Assembly: GCA_037441725.1 (NCBI GenBank)
Contig: JBBIRT010000091.1
Coordinates: 1 to 12,634, forward strand
Source: JBBIRT01 sp037441725
GTDB taxonomy: Bacteria; Desulfobacterota; BSN033; UBA1163
Direction of reading: 5' to 3'
DNA: 12,634 nucleotides
The notes under the pieces are model-generated. The model saw nothing but the letters and a program-made list of their open reading frames with translations. It was not told the origin of the DNA and made no database searches. Position numbers and translations under genes: made by a program. Numbering within the stretch: the stretch's first letter is position 1; every line of letters starts with the position of its first letter. This document shows, piece by piece, positions 1-7,709 of the stretch.

Positions 1-974
1 AGACGATTCAGATTATTAGAAAGCAATATACGGCAGAGGATTATTATCGGCTGGGAGAGAGATGTATCTCTGATTATTATAGGCGTTATTACCCTTTTGA
101 CCAGGGAAAGACCTTGGGTCTGGAGGAGTATATCTCTTTTCCATTGGAGGAAGAAAAGGGTTACTGGATTCGAGGGTATATTGACCGTTTGACCTTGAGG
201 AACGGTTCCATTCTTGAGATTCATGACTACAAAACCTCCAATCGACTTCCAACCCAAGAAGAAGTCGATTCAGATCGGCAATTGGCTCTCTATCAAATGG
301 GAGTCGGAGAGAAGTGGCAGGGAATTCAGGAGATCAAATTGATTTGGCACTATCTCGTTTTTGATACGGAAATTCATTCTTTTAGGGGGCCTGATCAACT
401 CCAGCAGGTTCGTCAAGCGACTTTAGAATTGATCGAGAGAATTGAATCAGATAGACAGTTCCTTCCTCGAGAAGGTCCGCTTTGTGATTGGTGTGATTAC
501 CAAGGCTTCTGTCCAAAAAGAAGACACCTCATAAAGGTAGAAGACCTTCCTGCGAACGAATATCTTCAAGAGGAAGGCGTCCATTTAGTCAATCGATATG
601 TTGAATTGAAAGAAAGGAAAAGGCTTTTCAACGAAGAAATGGATGCTGAATTGGCAAAGCTTGAGGAGGCGATCTATGCTTACTCCAAGAGAGAAGGATT
701 GGACACTATCTTTGGAAGCAATCATGTGGCTAAAATCAAGATAGAGACTCGAGAGAAATATCCATTGAAAGGGGATCCCAATCGGAGGTTATTGGATGAG
801 TTCATTAAGAAGGCAGGCAAGTGGATGGAGGTCTCTGATTTAAATCCCTGGATGCTTTCCAGGATCATCGGACGATCGGCCTGGCCCCCTTCCTTGATAA
901 AGAAAATTAAGGAATTTGCTACCCTCGAGGAGACCCGATCGATCAATATCACCAAGTTAAAGGAAAGGGAATAG
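1..974 (+). CDS. PD-(D/E)XK nuclease family protein with Fe-S cysteine cluster (5' end missing)
   Basis: This is the C-terminal part of a RecB/AddB/Cas4-like nuclease. The frame is open to the left edge of the window, so the true start lies outside it; the in-frame TTG at 114 has no support as a start. Counting residues from that TTG, the nuclease core is visible: the first acidic residue in GYIDRL (D24, bases 183-185), the D-x-K pair in EIHDYKT (D38 and K40), and the QxxxY motif in RQLALYQ (Q56, Y60). A C-x2-C-x5-C group follows (C124, C127, C133), which in AddB and Cas4 relatives holds a 4Fe-4S cluster with a fourth cysteine near the N-terminus, here off the window. The last 150 residues are charged and helical, as in short stand-alone members of PF12705. 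Likely role: DNA end processing or repair. It lies 83 bases upstream of pepA and may share its transcript. The TAG at 972-974 looks like the natural end. Confidence 0.85.
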   Translation, partial: TIQIIRKQYTAEDYYRLGERCISDYYRRYYPFDQGKTLGLEEYISFPLEEEKGYWIRGYIDRLTLRNGSILEIHDYKTSNRLPTQEEVDSDRQLALYQMGVGEKWQGIQEIKLIWHYLVFDTEIHSFRGPDQLQQVRQATLELIERIESDRQFLPREGPLCDWCDYQGFCPKRRHLIKVEDLPANEYLQEEGVHLVNRYVELKERKRLFNEEMDAELAKLEEAIYAYSKREGLDTIFGSNHVAKIKIETREKYPLKGDPNRRLLDEFIKKAGKWMEVSDLNPWMLSRIIGRSAWPPSLIKKIKEFATLEETRSINITKLKERE

Positions 975-1063
975 GCCGAAAAGCAACTTCTCATTCAGAA
1001 AGTCCCTGAGGTTTTCATTCATGCAATGGCAGTTTTAGAAAAAAAGATCAAGGAGAGATGATT

Positions 1064-2563
1064 GTGGAGATACAGGTTGAAAAAGGAAAAGCGGAAGCAT
1101 ATCCTTGTGAACTCCTCCTTCTCTTCTCTTTTGAATCCTCAGAAAGTTTAGAAAGCCCTCTCAAGGAAGTGAATCAGGCATGGAATGGATTTCTTTCTGG
1201 ACTAATGGGGGAAGGAGATTTTAAAGGGGAATTGTTTGAAAACCGTCTTTTATATCCGAATGGGGCCATTCCTGCGAAGAGAGTTGTTCTTAGCGGTTTG
1301 GGTAAGAGAGATGAATTTAATTTGGAGAAATTTCGAGGAGCCGCCTCCAAGGCAGGTCAGTTCATTCGAGATTTAGGGATTAAGCAATTTACCTTTCCGA
1401 TAAAGAAATGGAATCACTTATCAGAGGAGGAGCTCACTGAATCTTTTGTCACCGGTCTCCTTCTTGGACTTTATCAATATAATACATTCAAGACTGATGA
1501 GAAGAAAAAGGTGAAAGGGATTGAAAGATTCATCCTCCTGGGAGAAAAGGAAGAAGAGATTAAAAAGATCCAAGAGGGCCTTCAAACAGGAGAAAGCATA
1601 TCCCAGGCAGTCTATCTGGCAAGGGATTTGGTCAATGGTCCCAGCAATCAAATCACCCCTTCTGCTCTCGCTGAAAAGGCAAGGGAGATAGCCCAGGAAC
1701 ATGGGATGAAGCTCCAGGTATTAGATTTGCAGGAGGCAGAGGCTATGGGCATGGGGGCCTTCGTGGCGGTCGCGAAGGGAAGCCAGGAACCTGCAAAATT
1801 TATTATTATGGAATATAATCAGGATAAAGATCTGGAGACCTTAGCTTTAATTGGAAAGGGGATCACGTTTGACAGTGGGGGGATATCCATTAAACCCTCG
1901 GAAAAGATGGAACGGATGAAAGATGACATGTCTGGGGCTGCAGCTGTTCTTGGAGCCTTGCAAGCAGCCTCTCGACTTAAGATTCCCCTTCATTTAGTCG
2001 GGATTATCCCCACGGCTGAAAATCTTCCAAGTGGAAAGGCTTATAAACCTGGGGATATTCTCAGGACGCTCTCTGGACAAACAGTTGAGGTCATCAGTAC
2101 AGATGCAGAGGGTAGACTAATCCTTTCAGATGCCATCACCTTCAGTCTTCGCTACAAACCCAAGGCCATCATCGATTTAGCTACCCTTACTGGTGCATGT
2201 GTGATTGCCTTAGGGGATGACGTCATCGGGCTTTTTGGAAACGATGAGACCCTTTTAAGAAGGATTGAAGGGGCATCGGCAAAAACGGGGGAGAAGGTAT
2301 GGAGGATGCCCTTATGGGATGAGTATTTCGATTACCTGAAGAGTGATGTGGCAGATTTTAAAAATGTGGGGACACGAGCTGCAGGAGCGATTGTTGGGGC
2401 TATCTTTTTAAGTCGATTCGTAGAGAAGATTCCATGGGTCCATCTCGATATCGCTGGCCCTGCATCCATTGAGAAAGAGAGACCCTATATCCCCAAAGGA
2501 GGGACAGGGGTAGGGGTCAGATTGTTAGTCCAATTGTTCAGGGACTGGAGGAAATCCATTTAG
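1064..2563 (+). CDS. pepA: Leucyl aminopeptidase, M17 family (PepA)
   Basis: This is a cytosolic two-metal aminopeptidase that removes N-terminal residues from peptides; family members act as hexamers. Numbering from the upstream ATG at 1058 (501 residues, the usual length), the catalytic C-terminal domain has all expected metal and active-site residues: K267 and D272 in GKGITFDSGG, K279, D290 in the KDDMSG segment, and D349, E351 and R353 in STDAEGRL, the family signature with Ser in place of the usual Asn. The N-terminal 170 residues are the more variable regulatory domain. Start choice: AAGGAG at 1050-1055 is only 2 bases from ATG 1058 but 8 bases from GTG 1064, so GTG 1064 is preferred; the two proteins differ by two residues. 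It ends 6 bases before hemE and is probably cotranscribed with it. In E. coli PepA also binds DNA, but nothing here tests that. Confidence 0.95.
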   Translation: MEIQVEKGKAEAYPCELLLLFSFESSESLESPLKEVNQAWNGFLSGLMGEGDFKGELFENRLLYPNGAIPAKRVVLSGLGKRDEFNLEKFRGAASKAGQFIRDLGIKQFTFPIKKWNHLSEEELTESFVTGLLLGLYQYNTFKTDEKKKVKGIERFILLGEKEEEIKKIQEGLQTGESISQAVYLARDLVNGPSNQITPSALAEKAREIAQEHGMKLQVLDLQEAEAMGMGAFVAVAKGSQEPAKFIIMEYNQDKDLETLALIGKGITFDSGGISIKPSEKMERMKDDMSGAAAVLGALQAASRLKIPLHLVGIIPTAENLPSGKAYKPGDILRTLSGQTVEVISTDAEGRLILSDAITFSLRYKPKAIIDLATLTGACVIALGDDVIGLFGNDETLLRRIEGASAKTGEKVWRMPLWDEYFDYLKSDVADFKNVGTRAAGAIVGAIFLSRFVEKIPWVHLDIAGPASIEKERPYIPKGGTGVGVRLLVQLFRDWRKSI

Positions 2564-2569
2564 GGTACT

Positions 2570-3568
2570 ATGCGATCCCTAAGGATAGAAGATCATCCAT
2601 TTCTCAAGGCTTGTCGACGGGAACCTGCCGACTATACCCCTGTTTGGTTGATGCGGCAAGCCGGTCGTTACCTGAAGGAATATCGATCATTAAGAAAAAG
2701 ATACTCTTTTTTAGAAATGTGTAAAAATCCAAGATTATCAGCTGAGGTCACCCTTCTGCCCTTAAAAAAGTTTAAGCTTGATGCAGCGATCATCTTTTCA
2801 GACATTTTAGTCCCCCTCGAACCAATGGGAGTAAAATTGGAATTCACTAAAAGGGAAGGCCCAGTTCTCCCTTCTCCGATCAGAGAAATGAAGCAGATCG
2901 AAAAACTCAGGATCTTCAAGCCAGAAGAAGGGCTTTCTTTCCTTTTGGAGGCCATTCAGATCGTTCGAAAAGAAATAGAGGGTAAGGTCCCTTTGATTGG
3001 TTTTTCAGGAGCTCCCTTTACTCTCGCGAGCTATCTGATCGAGGGAGGCCATTCAAATCATTATACCCTGACTAAAGGAATGATGTTTCAGAATCAGGCG
3101 GTTTGGCAGAAACTTATGGAAAAAATTTCAGAAGTCTTAGTTCTCACCCTCAATGCTCAAATTCAGGCTGGGGTTCAGGCGATTCAACTTTTTGATTCCT
3201 GGGTAGGATGTTTGAGCCCTGAAGATTACGACAGGTACGTTTTGCCCTTTTCAAAGAAGGTGATTCGAGGGGTATCCAAAGGGGTTCCCCTAATCCATTT
3301 CGCCACGAATTCAACCGCTCTGTTGGAATTGATGAGGCGGGCAGGGGGAGACGTGATTGGGATTGATTGGAGAGTCGATCTCAAAAAGGCATGGAAACAG
3401 TTAGGGTATGACATTGGGATACAAGGCAATCTTGATCCAGTCGTCCTTTTGGGACCAAGGAGCCTAATCCAAGAGAAGGTGAAAAAGATTCTCAACCGCG
3501 CCGAAAGTCGACCAGGTCATATCTTTAATCTCGGACATGGGGTCCTCCCAAACACCCCTGTGCCTTAA
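2570..3568 (+). CDS. hemE: Uroporphyrinogen decarboxylase (HemE), 3' end frameshifted
   Basis: HemE decarboxylates the four acetate side chains of uroporphyrinogen III to give coproporphyrinogen III in the cytosol. Both family signatures are present: PVWLMRQAGRY (residues 24-34, with substrate-binding R29 and R33) and GFSGAPFTLASYLIEGG (144-160, with Y155). The catalytic Asp is D78 in IIFSDIL, and the late His is H323 in FNLGHG. The ATG at 2570 has AGGG at 2562-2565, overlapping the pepA stop, so translation may be coupled. The reading frame stops at 332 residues right after LPNTPVP, whereas relatives run about 340-355 and end in a helix like ALVxxVHEYS. That tail is readable in the -1 frame just downstream (see 3562-3600), so this copy appears truncated by roughly 16 residues. 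All recognised active-site residues lie before the break; whether the enzyme still works cannot be told from sequence. Confidence 0.93.
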   Translation: MRSLRIEDHPFLKACRREPADYTPVWLMRQAGRYLKEYRSLRKRYSFLEMCKNPRLSAEVTLLPLKKFKLDAAIIFSDILVPLEPMGVKLEFTKREGPVLPSPIREMKQIEKLRIFKPEEGLSFLLEAIQIVRKEIEGKVPLIGFSGAPFTLASYLIEGGHSNHYTLTKGMMFQNQAVWQKLMEKISEVLVLTLNAQIQAGVQAIQLFDSWVGCLSPEDYDRYVLPFSKKVIRGVSKGVPLIHFATNSTALLELMRRAGGDVIGIDWRVDLKKAWKQLGYDIGIQGNLDPVVLLGPRSLIQEKVKKILNRAESRPGHIFNLGHGVLPNTPVP

Positions 3569-3600
3569 TTGAGATGGTGCATGAATACAGCTCAAAGTAG
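3562..3600 (+). pseudogene. Out-of-frame remnant of the HemE C-terminal tail
   Basis: Read in the -1 frame relative to hemE, bases 3562-3597 encode ALIEMVHEYSSK, followed by TAG at 3598-3600. This matches the usual end of HemE, a TPVxNVxALVxxVHEYS-like tail, lacking about four residues after TPV. The simplest reading is a small deletion (about 13 bases, or another length of the same phase) just after the codons for TPV, which throws the frame into TAA at 3566-3568. There is no heptanucleotide slippery site at the junction, so programmed frameshifting is unlikely. An assembly or sequencing error is possible, although errors usually change one base of a homopolymer run. Confidence 0.75.
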
Positions 3601-3621
3601 AAATCATAAAAGGGAGAGAGG

Positions 3622-4548
3622 GTGAGAAAGGCTCTTCTTCTCTTAGCATTTGGTGGTCCTCGTTGCCTTGAGGAGGTGGAGTCCTTTTTAACCCGCTTGT
3701 TCGGGGGGCGAAAGCCCTCACCTGATCGAATAGAGATGATCAAGGAGCGCTACCGATCGATCGGAGGATCGTCCCCCCTTCCTGCGATTACCCATCAACA
3801 GGCAAAGGCTTTGGAGGAGGTTTTAAATAGGAAGGGCTATTTAGTGAAAGGCTATGTGGGTATGCGATATGGCCATCCCCTGATTGAAGAGACGATTCAA
3901 GAAATCATTCGAAACGGGATCAAAGAAGTGATTGCCCTTCCCTTGACTCCCTTCCCATCTCGAGCAAGCACCGGACCTTACGTTGAGGAAGTGAACCGAG
4001 TGTTGAAACAAGAGGGCAAAGGGATTTCTGTTACTTTTATTAAAGATTGGCATTTGCATCCTTTATTTCTTGAGGCGGTTCAGGAAAAGATAGCAGAGGG
4101 GTTAGAACATTTTACCCCCGAAGGGAGAAAGGACGTTTTTCTCCTCTTCACTGCCCATAGTCTTCCAAAATCGTTAGTGGAGAAGGAATCGTATGTAAAG
4201 GATATTGAAGAAAGTGTGAAGGAAGTCGTTAAGAAAATCGAACCGCATGCTTGGACCGTTGCCTTTCAAAGTAGAGGCCAAGGGCCTGAGGATTGGTTAG
4301 GTCCAGATGTAGAGTCACTCTTGGTCCAACTCTCGAGGGAGAAGGTTCGAGAAGTTCTTGTAGTTCCCATTGGATTTGTAGCCGATCATATTGAAGTGCT
4401 TTATGATATTGATATCCAATATAGAGAGAAGGCAAAATCTTTAGGGATGGTATTAAGGCGGACTTCTTCTTTGAATAATTCCAAGAGATTTATCGAGGCC
4501 CTGGCCACCATAATCGAAGAGCATATGGAAGAGGATACGTACTCTTGA
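3622..4548 (+). CDS. hemH: Ferrochelatase (HemH)
   Basis: HemH inserts ferrous iron into a porphyrin ring at the end of the haem pathway. The 308-residue length matches bacterial ferrochelatases. Visible family features are the N-terminal LLLLAFGGP strand and loop, the RYRSIGGSSPL segment (43-53), the catalytic His in FTAHSLP (H179), FQSRGQGPEDWLGP (215-228), and the metal-site Glu in GFVADHIEVLYDID (E258). No C-terminal cysteine group is present, so it is not the 2Fe-2S-containing type. The start is GTG 3622, with AGGGAG at 3611-3616 and 5 bases between. It follows hemE and precedes hemY by 15 bases, giving the hemE-hemH-hemY order known from Bacillus. The ferrochelatase fold also includes coproporphyrin ferrochelatases, so protoporphyrin or coproporphyrin could be the substrate; sequence alone does not decide which. 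Confidence 0.95.
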   Translation: MRKALLLLAFGGPRCLEEVESFLTRLFGGRKPSPDRIEMIKERYRSIGGSSPLPAITHQQAKALEEVLNRKGYLVKGYVGMRYGHPLIEETIQEIIRNGIKEVIALPLTPFPSRASTGPYVEEVNRVLKQEGKGISVTFIKDWHLHPLFLEAVQEKIAEGLEHFTPEGRKDVFLLFTAHSLPKSLVEKESYVKDIEESVKEVVKKIEPHAWTVAFQSRGQGPEDWLGPDVESLLVQLSREKVREVLVVPIGFVADHIEVLYDIDIQYREKAKSLGMVLRRTSSLNNSKRFIEALATIIEEHMEEDTYS

Positions 4549-4563
4549 ACGTTTGAGGGTCGA

Positions 4564-6066
4564 ATGAAACACATCATCATCATTGGAGGTGGCGTTGCAG
4601 GACTAGGGGCTGCCTATAAAATTACCCGAGCGGCCTCTCAAGGCCATGCCATCAGATTTACTTTGATTGAAAAGGATTTTCGTCTTGGGGGTAAAATCCA
4701 GACTGAAATCATTCCAGATCCTGGTGGAAAGGGAAGGTTTGTTGTGGATGGAGGACCAGACTGTTTCCTAACGGAGAAATCAGCCTGTCATCGGATTGCT
4801 AAGCTGATAGGAATTTTTGAGGATGAGATACCGACCGACGATTCCAGACGGAAAATATGGATCTTCTCAAGAGGGAAACTCCACCCGATGCCTGATGGGG
4901 TCATCATGTTCGCGCCCACAAAGTTTATTCCATTTGCTACGACCAGCCTGTTCTCTTGGCCAGGTAAGATTAGAATGGCTATGGATCTTTTTATCCCTCC
5001 AAAGAAGGTGATGCCAGGAAAAACAAATGACGAGACCCTTGAAAGCTTTGTCGTCCGCCGTATGGGCAGGGAGTGCCTCGATCGATTAGCCGAACCATTG
5101 GTTGGAGGGGTTCATGCCTCTGATCCCGCCACGATGTCCCTTGCAGCTACCTTCCCGAGACTCCTCGAGATGGAGCAACGATACGGATCCCTGTTAAAGG
5201 GATTTCTTGAGGCTCGTCGGAAGGTTGAAGAGATGAGAAGAAAATATCCTCCCAGGGCAGGCCAGAAACCTCGGACCTTCTTTACCTCATTTGTTAATGG
5301 GATGCAACAGCTTACAGACCAGATGGCTGAAGCAGCAGGCCGTGAGAATATCCGGATCGGAGTCGAAGCCATCTCAATCCATTTGAAAAATGATGAGACT
5401 TGGGAAGTTCGACTATCCGATGGTTCTGGGATTAAAGGAGATGGCGTGATCATTGCCACTGAATCATGGGCTGCTGAGCCGCTAATCCGTCCATTAGACC
5501 CCTCCATCGCAGATGCCCTTGCCAATATCCCTGCCTCTTCTTCCGCAACGATCTCGCTGGCCTTTATGGAATCGGAAGTTGGCATTGATCTGAACGCCTT
5601 TGGCGTTCTTTGTCCCATGGTAGAAGGTCGTGCACTCATGGCGGCTACATATTCTTCAACGAAATGGCCAGGTCGAGCTCCAGCAGGTAAGATCCTTCTA
5701 AGGGGATTTGTTGGGGGTCCCCACAATCAGGAAATTTTAAAGAATTCGGACGAAGCCCTGATTCAAATCGTTCTTTCTGAATTTCATGAAATCTTGGGTC
5801 TCAATCCATCTGCAAAACCAATCTTCACCCGTATTTTTCGTTGGCCCCTCGGCATGCCGCAATATACGCTTGGACATCTTGATCGGGTGGCTTTGATTGA
5901 AACGAGGAGTGGCCATATTCCTGGTTTGGCCTTAGCAGGGGGTTGTTACCGTGGAGTAGGGGTTCCGAACTGTATTGAGAGTGGGGAACAGGCCGTTTCA
6001 AAGATTCTAAAGGATTGGGGGATTGACCTTGCAGAAGATCATGAGGTGGAAAAGCGCTACTATTAA
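4564..6066 (+). CDS. hemY: HemY-type protoporphyrinogen/coproporphyrinogen oxidase (FAD)
   Basis: This flavoenzyme removes six hydrogens from a porphyrinogen, using oxygen in characterised members, to give the aromatic porphyrin used by ferrochelatase. The 500-residue protein opens with the dinucleotide-binding motif IIGGGVAGLGAAY (G8, G10, G13), has the FVVDGGPDCF segment near residue 60, the EPLVGGVHASDP motif typical of the family, and a C-terminal FAD-contacting GLALAGGCYRGVGVPNCIESG block (about 454-474). No transmembrane stretch is evident, so it is probably soluble or peripheral. The start ATG has GAGGG at 4555-4559. It is the last gene of the hem run. Families of this type act on protoporphyrinogen IX (classical route) or coproporphyrinogen III (route mainly in Gram-positive bacteria); which applies here is open. 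The same gene is called hemG in some databases. Confidence 0.93.
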   Translation: MKHIIIIGGGVAGLGAAYKITRAASQGHAIRFTLIEKDFRLGGKIQTEIIPDPGGKGRFVVDGGPDCFLTEKSACHRIAKLIGIFEDEIPTDDSRRKIWIFSRGKLHPMPDGVIMFAPTKFIPFATTSLFSWPGKIRMAMDLFIPPKKVMPGKTNDETLESFVVRRMGRECLDRLAEPLVGGVHASDPATMSLAATFPRLLEMEQRYGSLLKGFLEARRKVEEMRRKYPPRAGQKPRTFFTSFVNGMQQLTDQMAEAAGRENIRIGVEAISIHLKNDETWEVRLSDGSGIKGDGVIIATESWAAEPLIRPLDPSIADALANIPASSSATISLAFMESEVGIDLNAFGVLCPMVEGRALMAATYSSTKWPGRAPAGKILLRGFVGGPHNQEILKNSDEALIQIVLSEFHEILGLNPSAKPIFTRIFRWPLGMPQYTLGHLDRVALIETRSGHIPGLALAGGCYRGVGVPNCIESGEQAVSKILKDWGIDLAEDHEVEKRYY

Positions 6067-6099
6067 GTCCTTTTTGTCTTGATGATGTTTTCTTTGAAT

Positions 6100-6128
6100 T
6101 TGGAAAGCAGCCTGATTAAAAATGTAAT
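6100..6128 (+). promoter_or_regulatory. Candidate sigma-70-type promoter for the receiver-LpxC gene
   Basis: TTGGAA (6100-6105) and TGTAAT (6123-6128) are separated by 17 bases. They match four and five of six positions of the TTGACA and TATAAT consensus. The site lies in the 181-base gap between hemY and the LpxC fusion gene, the only place on the plus strand of this window with room for a new promoter. Such matches arise often in A/T-rich gaps, so this is only a suggestion. Confidence 0.35.
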
Positions 6129-6172
6129 GTTTCACAAAAAGAGGGAAGAATTTTAGGCCTGACGGGGGGATC

Positions 6173-6184
6173 CTAAGATCTTAG
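6173..6184. promoter_or_regulatory. Perfect 12-bp palindrome, possible operator
   Basis: CTAAGATCTTAG is its own reverse complement. It sits between the candidate promoter and the start of the receiver-LpxC gene, about 64 bases before ATG 6248, where a dimeric regulator or a transcript hairpin could affect expression. With no loop it would form a poor RNA hairpin, so a protein-binding site is the more natural reading. No known regulator motif was recognised. Confidence 0.3.
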
Positions 6185-6247
6185 AATGTGGATTGATTCT
6201 ATCATTGAGGTATGATATGGGTAGGAGAGAATCTGAAGGGAGAACGT

Positions 6248-7612
6248 ATGGAGAAAAAAATTCTTATTGTGGATGATGATGAGAGGGTGATTCAATCCAT
6301 CGCTGGGGTTTTAGAGGATGAGGGTTTCCAGGTGGTCAAGGCAAAGAGTGGAGAGGAGGCCATCAACGTTTTTCAGCAAGAAGAGCCTGAGGTTACCCTA
6401 TTGGATATATGGATGCCTGAGATGGATGGGATCGAAGTATTAAAGAGAATTAAAGAGATTGCTCCGGATTGTCAGGTCATCATGATTTCAGGACATGCCA
6501 CCATCTCCACCGCCATGACCTCCGTGAAGCTTGGGGCCTTCGATTTCATTGAAAAGCCACTTTCCCTTGATGTCCTCCTTCAAACCATCTATCGTGCCCT
6601 TGATCAAAGAGAAGAGCTTTTAATCACCCGTTCTTCAGAAGGAGGCCGCAGTAAGAAAATGGAGTTCACGAAGAGTGGGCCCCAAGAGGAGATTGGAAAG
6701 GGCGGGGAACCCTCTTTATCCTTCTTCCAGAAGGAAGAAATTGCTTCATCAGGAAGAGCGTCTATGGAGGGGAGAACCTCATTGCATCATCAGAGGACTC
6801 TCAAAAAAAGTGTGGTTCTTTATGGAACTGGACTTCATTCGGGTATGAAGACAGGGCTTCTCCTCCAACCCCTTCCGCCCAATAGCGGCATCCTTTTTGG
6901 AAACATCTCCTATGAAGAGGTCGTTCCTGCCCATATCGATTATGTCCAAACCACTGAATTTGCCACCTCGCTCAAGAAGGGAAGAGCTGTTGCGAGGACG
7001 ATCGAACACCTGATGGCAGTCCTCCATGCCTATCGGATTACCAATCTCATGGTGAAAATGATCGAAGAGATTCCAACCATGGATGGGTCAGCCTTAGAGT
7101 TTTGTAAAATCATCGAAGAAGCTGGGGTGGAGGAACAGAATGAAGAGATTGAAGATCTGATTATTGACCGGAGGCTTGAAATCGTCCATCAACATAAATC
7201 CCTGATCATTGAACCTGCTCCTTTTTTTTCCATCCGGTATCATCTAAGTTATCCTCCACCTATCGGTCAACAGATCATGGAGTTTACCCTCGAGAATGAA
7301 GAGATCTTCAAAGAAAGGATTGCTCCAGCCAGAACCTTTGGATTTTTAAAAGATGTGGAGATGCTTAACCGGATGGGATTGGCAGGAGGGGGGAGGCTTC
7401 ACAATATCATTCTGGTGGATAACGAAAAGATTGTCAACACTGAATTGAGGTTTTCCGATGAGTTCGTCCGCCATAAGATATTAGACCTTATTGGTGATTT
7501 CTATCTCCTTAATCGTCCAATTCAAGGAAAGGTAACCGCTCACTTCACAGGTCATACAGAGAACATTGCCATGGTAAGAAAGATTCAAGAGACCATCATG
7601 GAGAGGGGGTGA
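6248..7612 (+). CDS. lpxC: Response-regulator receiver domain fused to LpxC (UDP-3-O-acyl-GlcNAc deacetylase)
   Basis: LpxC performs the committed, zinc-dependent deacetylation step of lipid A synthesis in the cytosol. Here it is the C-terminal half of a 454-residue protein. Residues 3-120 form an NtrC/NtrX-like receiver domain: acidic pocket D9-D11, phospho-acceptor D53 in LLDIWMPEMDG, S81, and K103 in FIEKPL. A charged linker (about 121-183) leads to LpxC (about 184-454), which looks catalytically complete: E253 and H254 in RTIEHLMAVLH, T363 in ARTFGF, zinc ligands H409 and D413 in RHKILDLIGD, and H436 in HFTGHTEN. The receiver lacks the AAA+ and DNA-binding domains usual for NtrC types. 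ATG 6248 is chosen because AAGGGAG (6236-6242) lies 5 bases upstream; an in-frame ATG at 6212 would add 12 residues with a poorly placed ribosome site. No kinase gene adjoins on this strand. Phosphorylation control of LpxC is an inference. Confidence 0.93.
   Translation: MEKKILIVDDDERVIQSIAGVLEDEGFQVVKAKSGEEAINVFQQEEPEVTLLDIWMPEMDGIEVLKRIKEIAPDCQVIMISGHATISTAMTSVKLGAFDFIEKPLSLDVLLQTIYRALDQREELLITRSSEGGRSKKMEFTKSGPQEEIGKGGEPSLSFFQKEEIASSGRASMEGRTSLHHQRTLKKSVVLYGTGLHSGMKTGLLLQPLPPNSGILFGNISYEEVVPAHIDYVQTTEFATSLKKGRAVARTIEHLMAVLHAYRITNLMVKMIEEIPTMDGSALEFCKIIEEAGVEEQNEEIEDLIIDRRLEIVHQHKSLIIEPAPFFSIRYHLSYPPPIGQQIMEFTLENEEIFKERIAPARTFGFLKDVEMLNRMGLAGGGRLHNIILVDNEKIVNTELRFSDEFVRHKILDLIGDFYLLNRPIQGKVTAHFTGHTENIAMVRKIQETIMERG
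6751..6766 (+). promoter_or_regulatory. Possible internal ribosome site and start for free LpxC
   Basis: AGGAAG at 6751-6756 precedes an in-frame ATG at 6764 by 7 bases, inside the linker of the receiver-LpxC gene. Initiation here would make a 282-residue protein starting MEGRTSLHHQ, containing the whole LpxC domain and no receiver; ordinary LpxC proteins are about 300 residues. The ribosome site is moderate and may be chance in a purine-rich linker. Confidence 0.3.
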
Positions 7613-7667
7613 GGGGTAAAATCCTTTTCGATACCAAAGGCCTTGACCACCCGATAGAGAGGTAAGT

Positions 7668-7691
7668 AGGGAGGGAATAGGAGCCCTCCCT
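7668..7691. terminator. Hairpin between convergent genes, possible bidirectional terminator
   Basis: AGGGAGGG (7668-7675) pairs perfectly with CCCTCCCT (7684-7691) around an 8-base loop, in the 97-base gap between the stop of the LpxC fusion gene and the stop of rubrerythrin on the other strand. The position fits a transcription stop for both blocks. Neither side has a clear T-run, so it is not a textbook intrinsic terminator. Confidence 0.45.
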
Positions 7692-7709
7692 GAGGTCTGT
7701 TCACCCCTT

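Noticed and set aside
975..1061. The nuclease frame stays open for 28 codons after its TAG and ends in a TGA overlapping the pepA ATG, suggesting stop-codon readthrough or a tiny gene.
   Set aside because: The protein before TAG already reaches a plausible natural C-terminus for this family, and an open run of this length occurs by chance about one time in four. The purine-rich end is explained by the pepA ribosome site.
5112..5726. A 204-codon open frame on the minus strand opposite hemY.
   Set aside because: It is antisense to a clearly conserved flavoenzyme, has no ribosome site or recognisable domain, and its composition is that of a shadow frame.
6212..6247. Upstream start of the receiver-LpxC gene at 6212.
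   Set aside because: The purine stretch before it is only 1 base from the ATG, and the receiver fold begins directly at the 6248 start, which has a well-spaced ribosome site.
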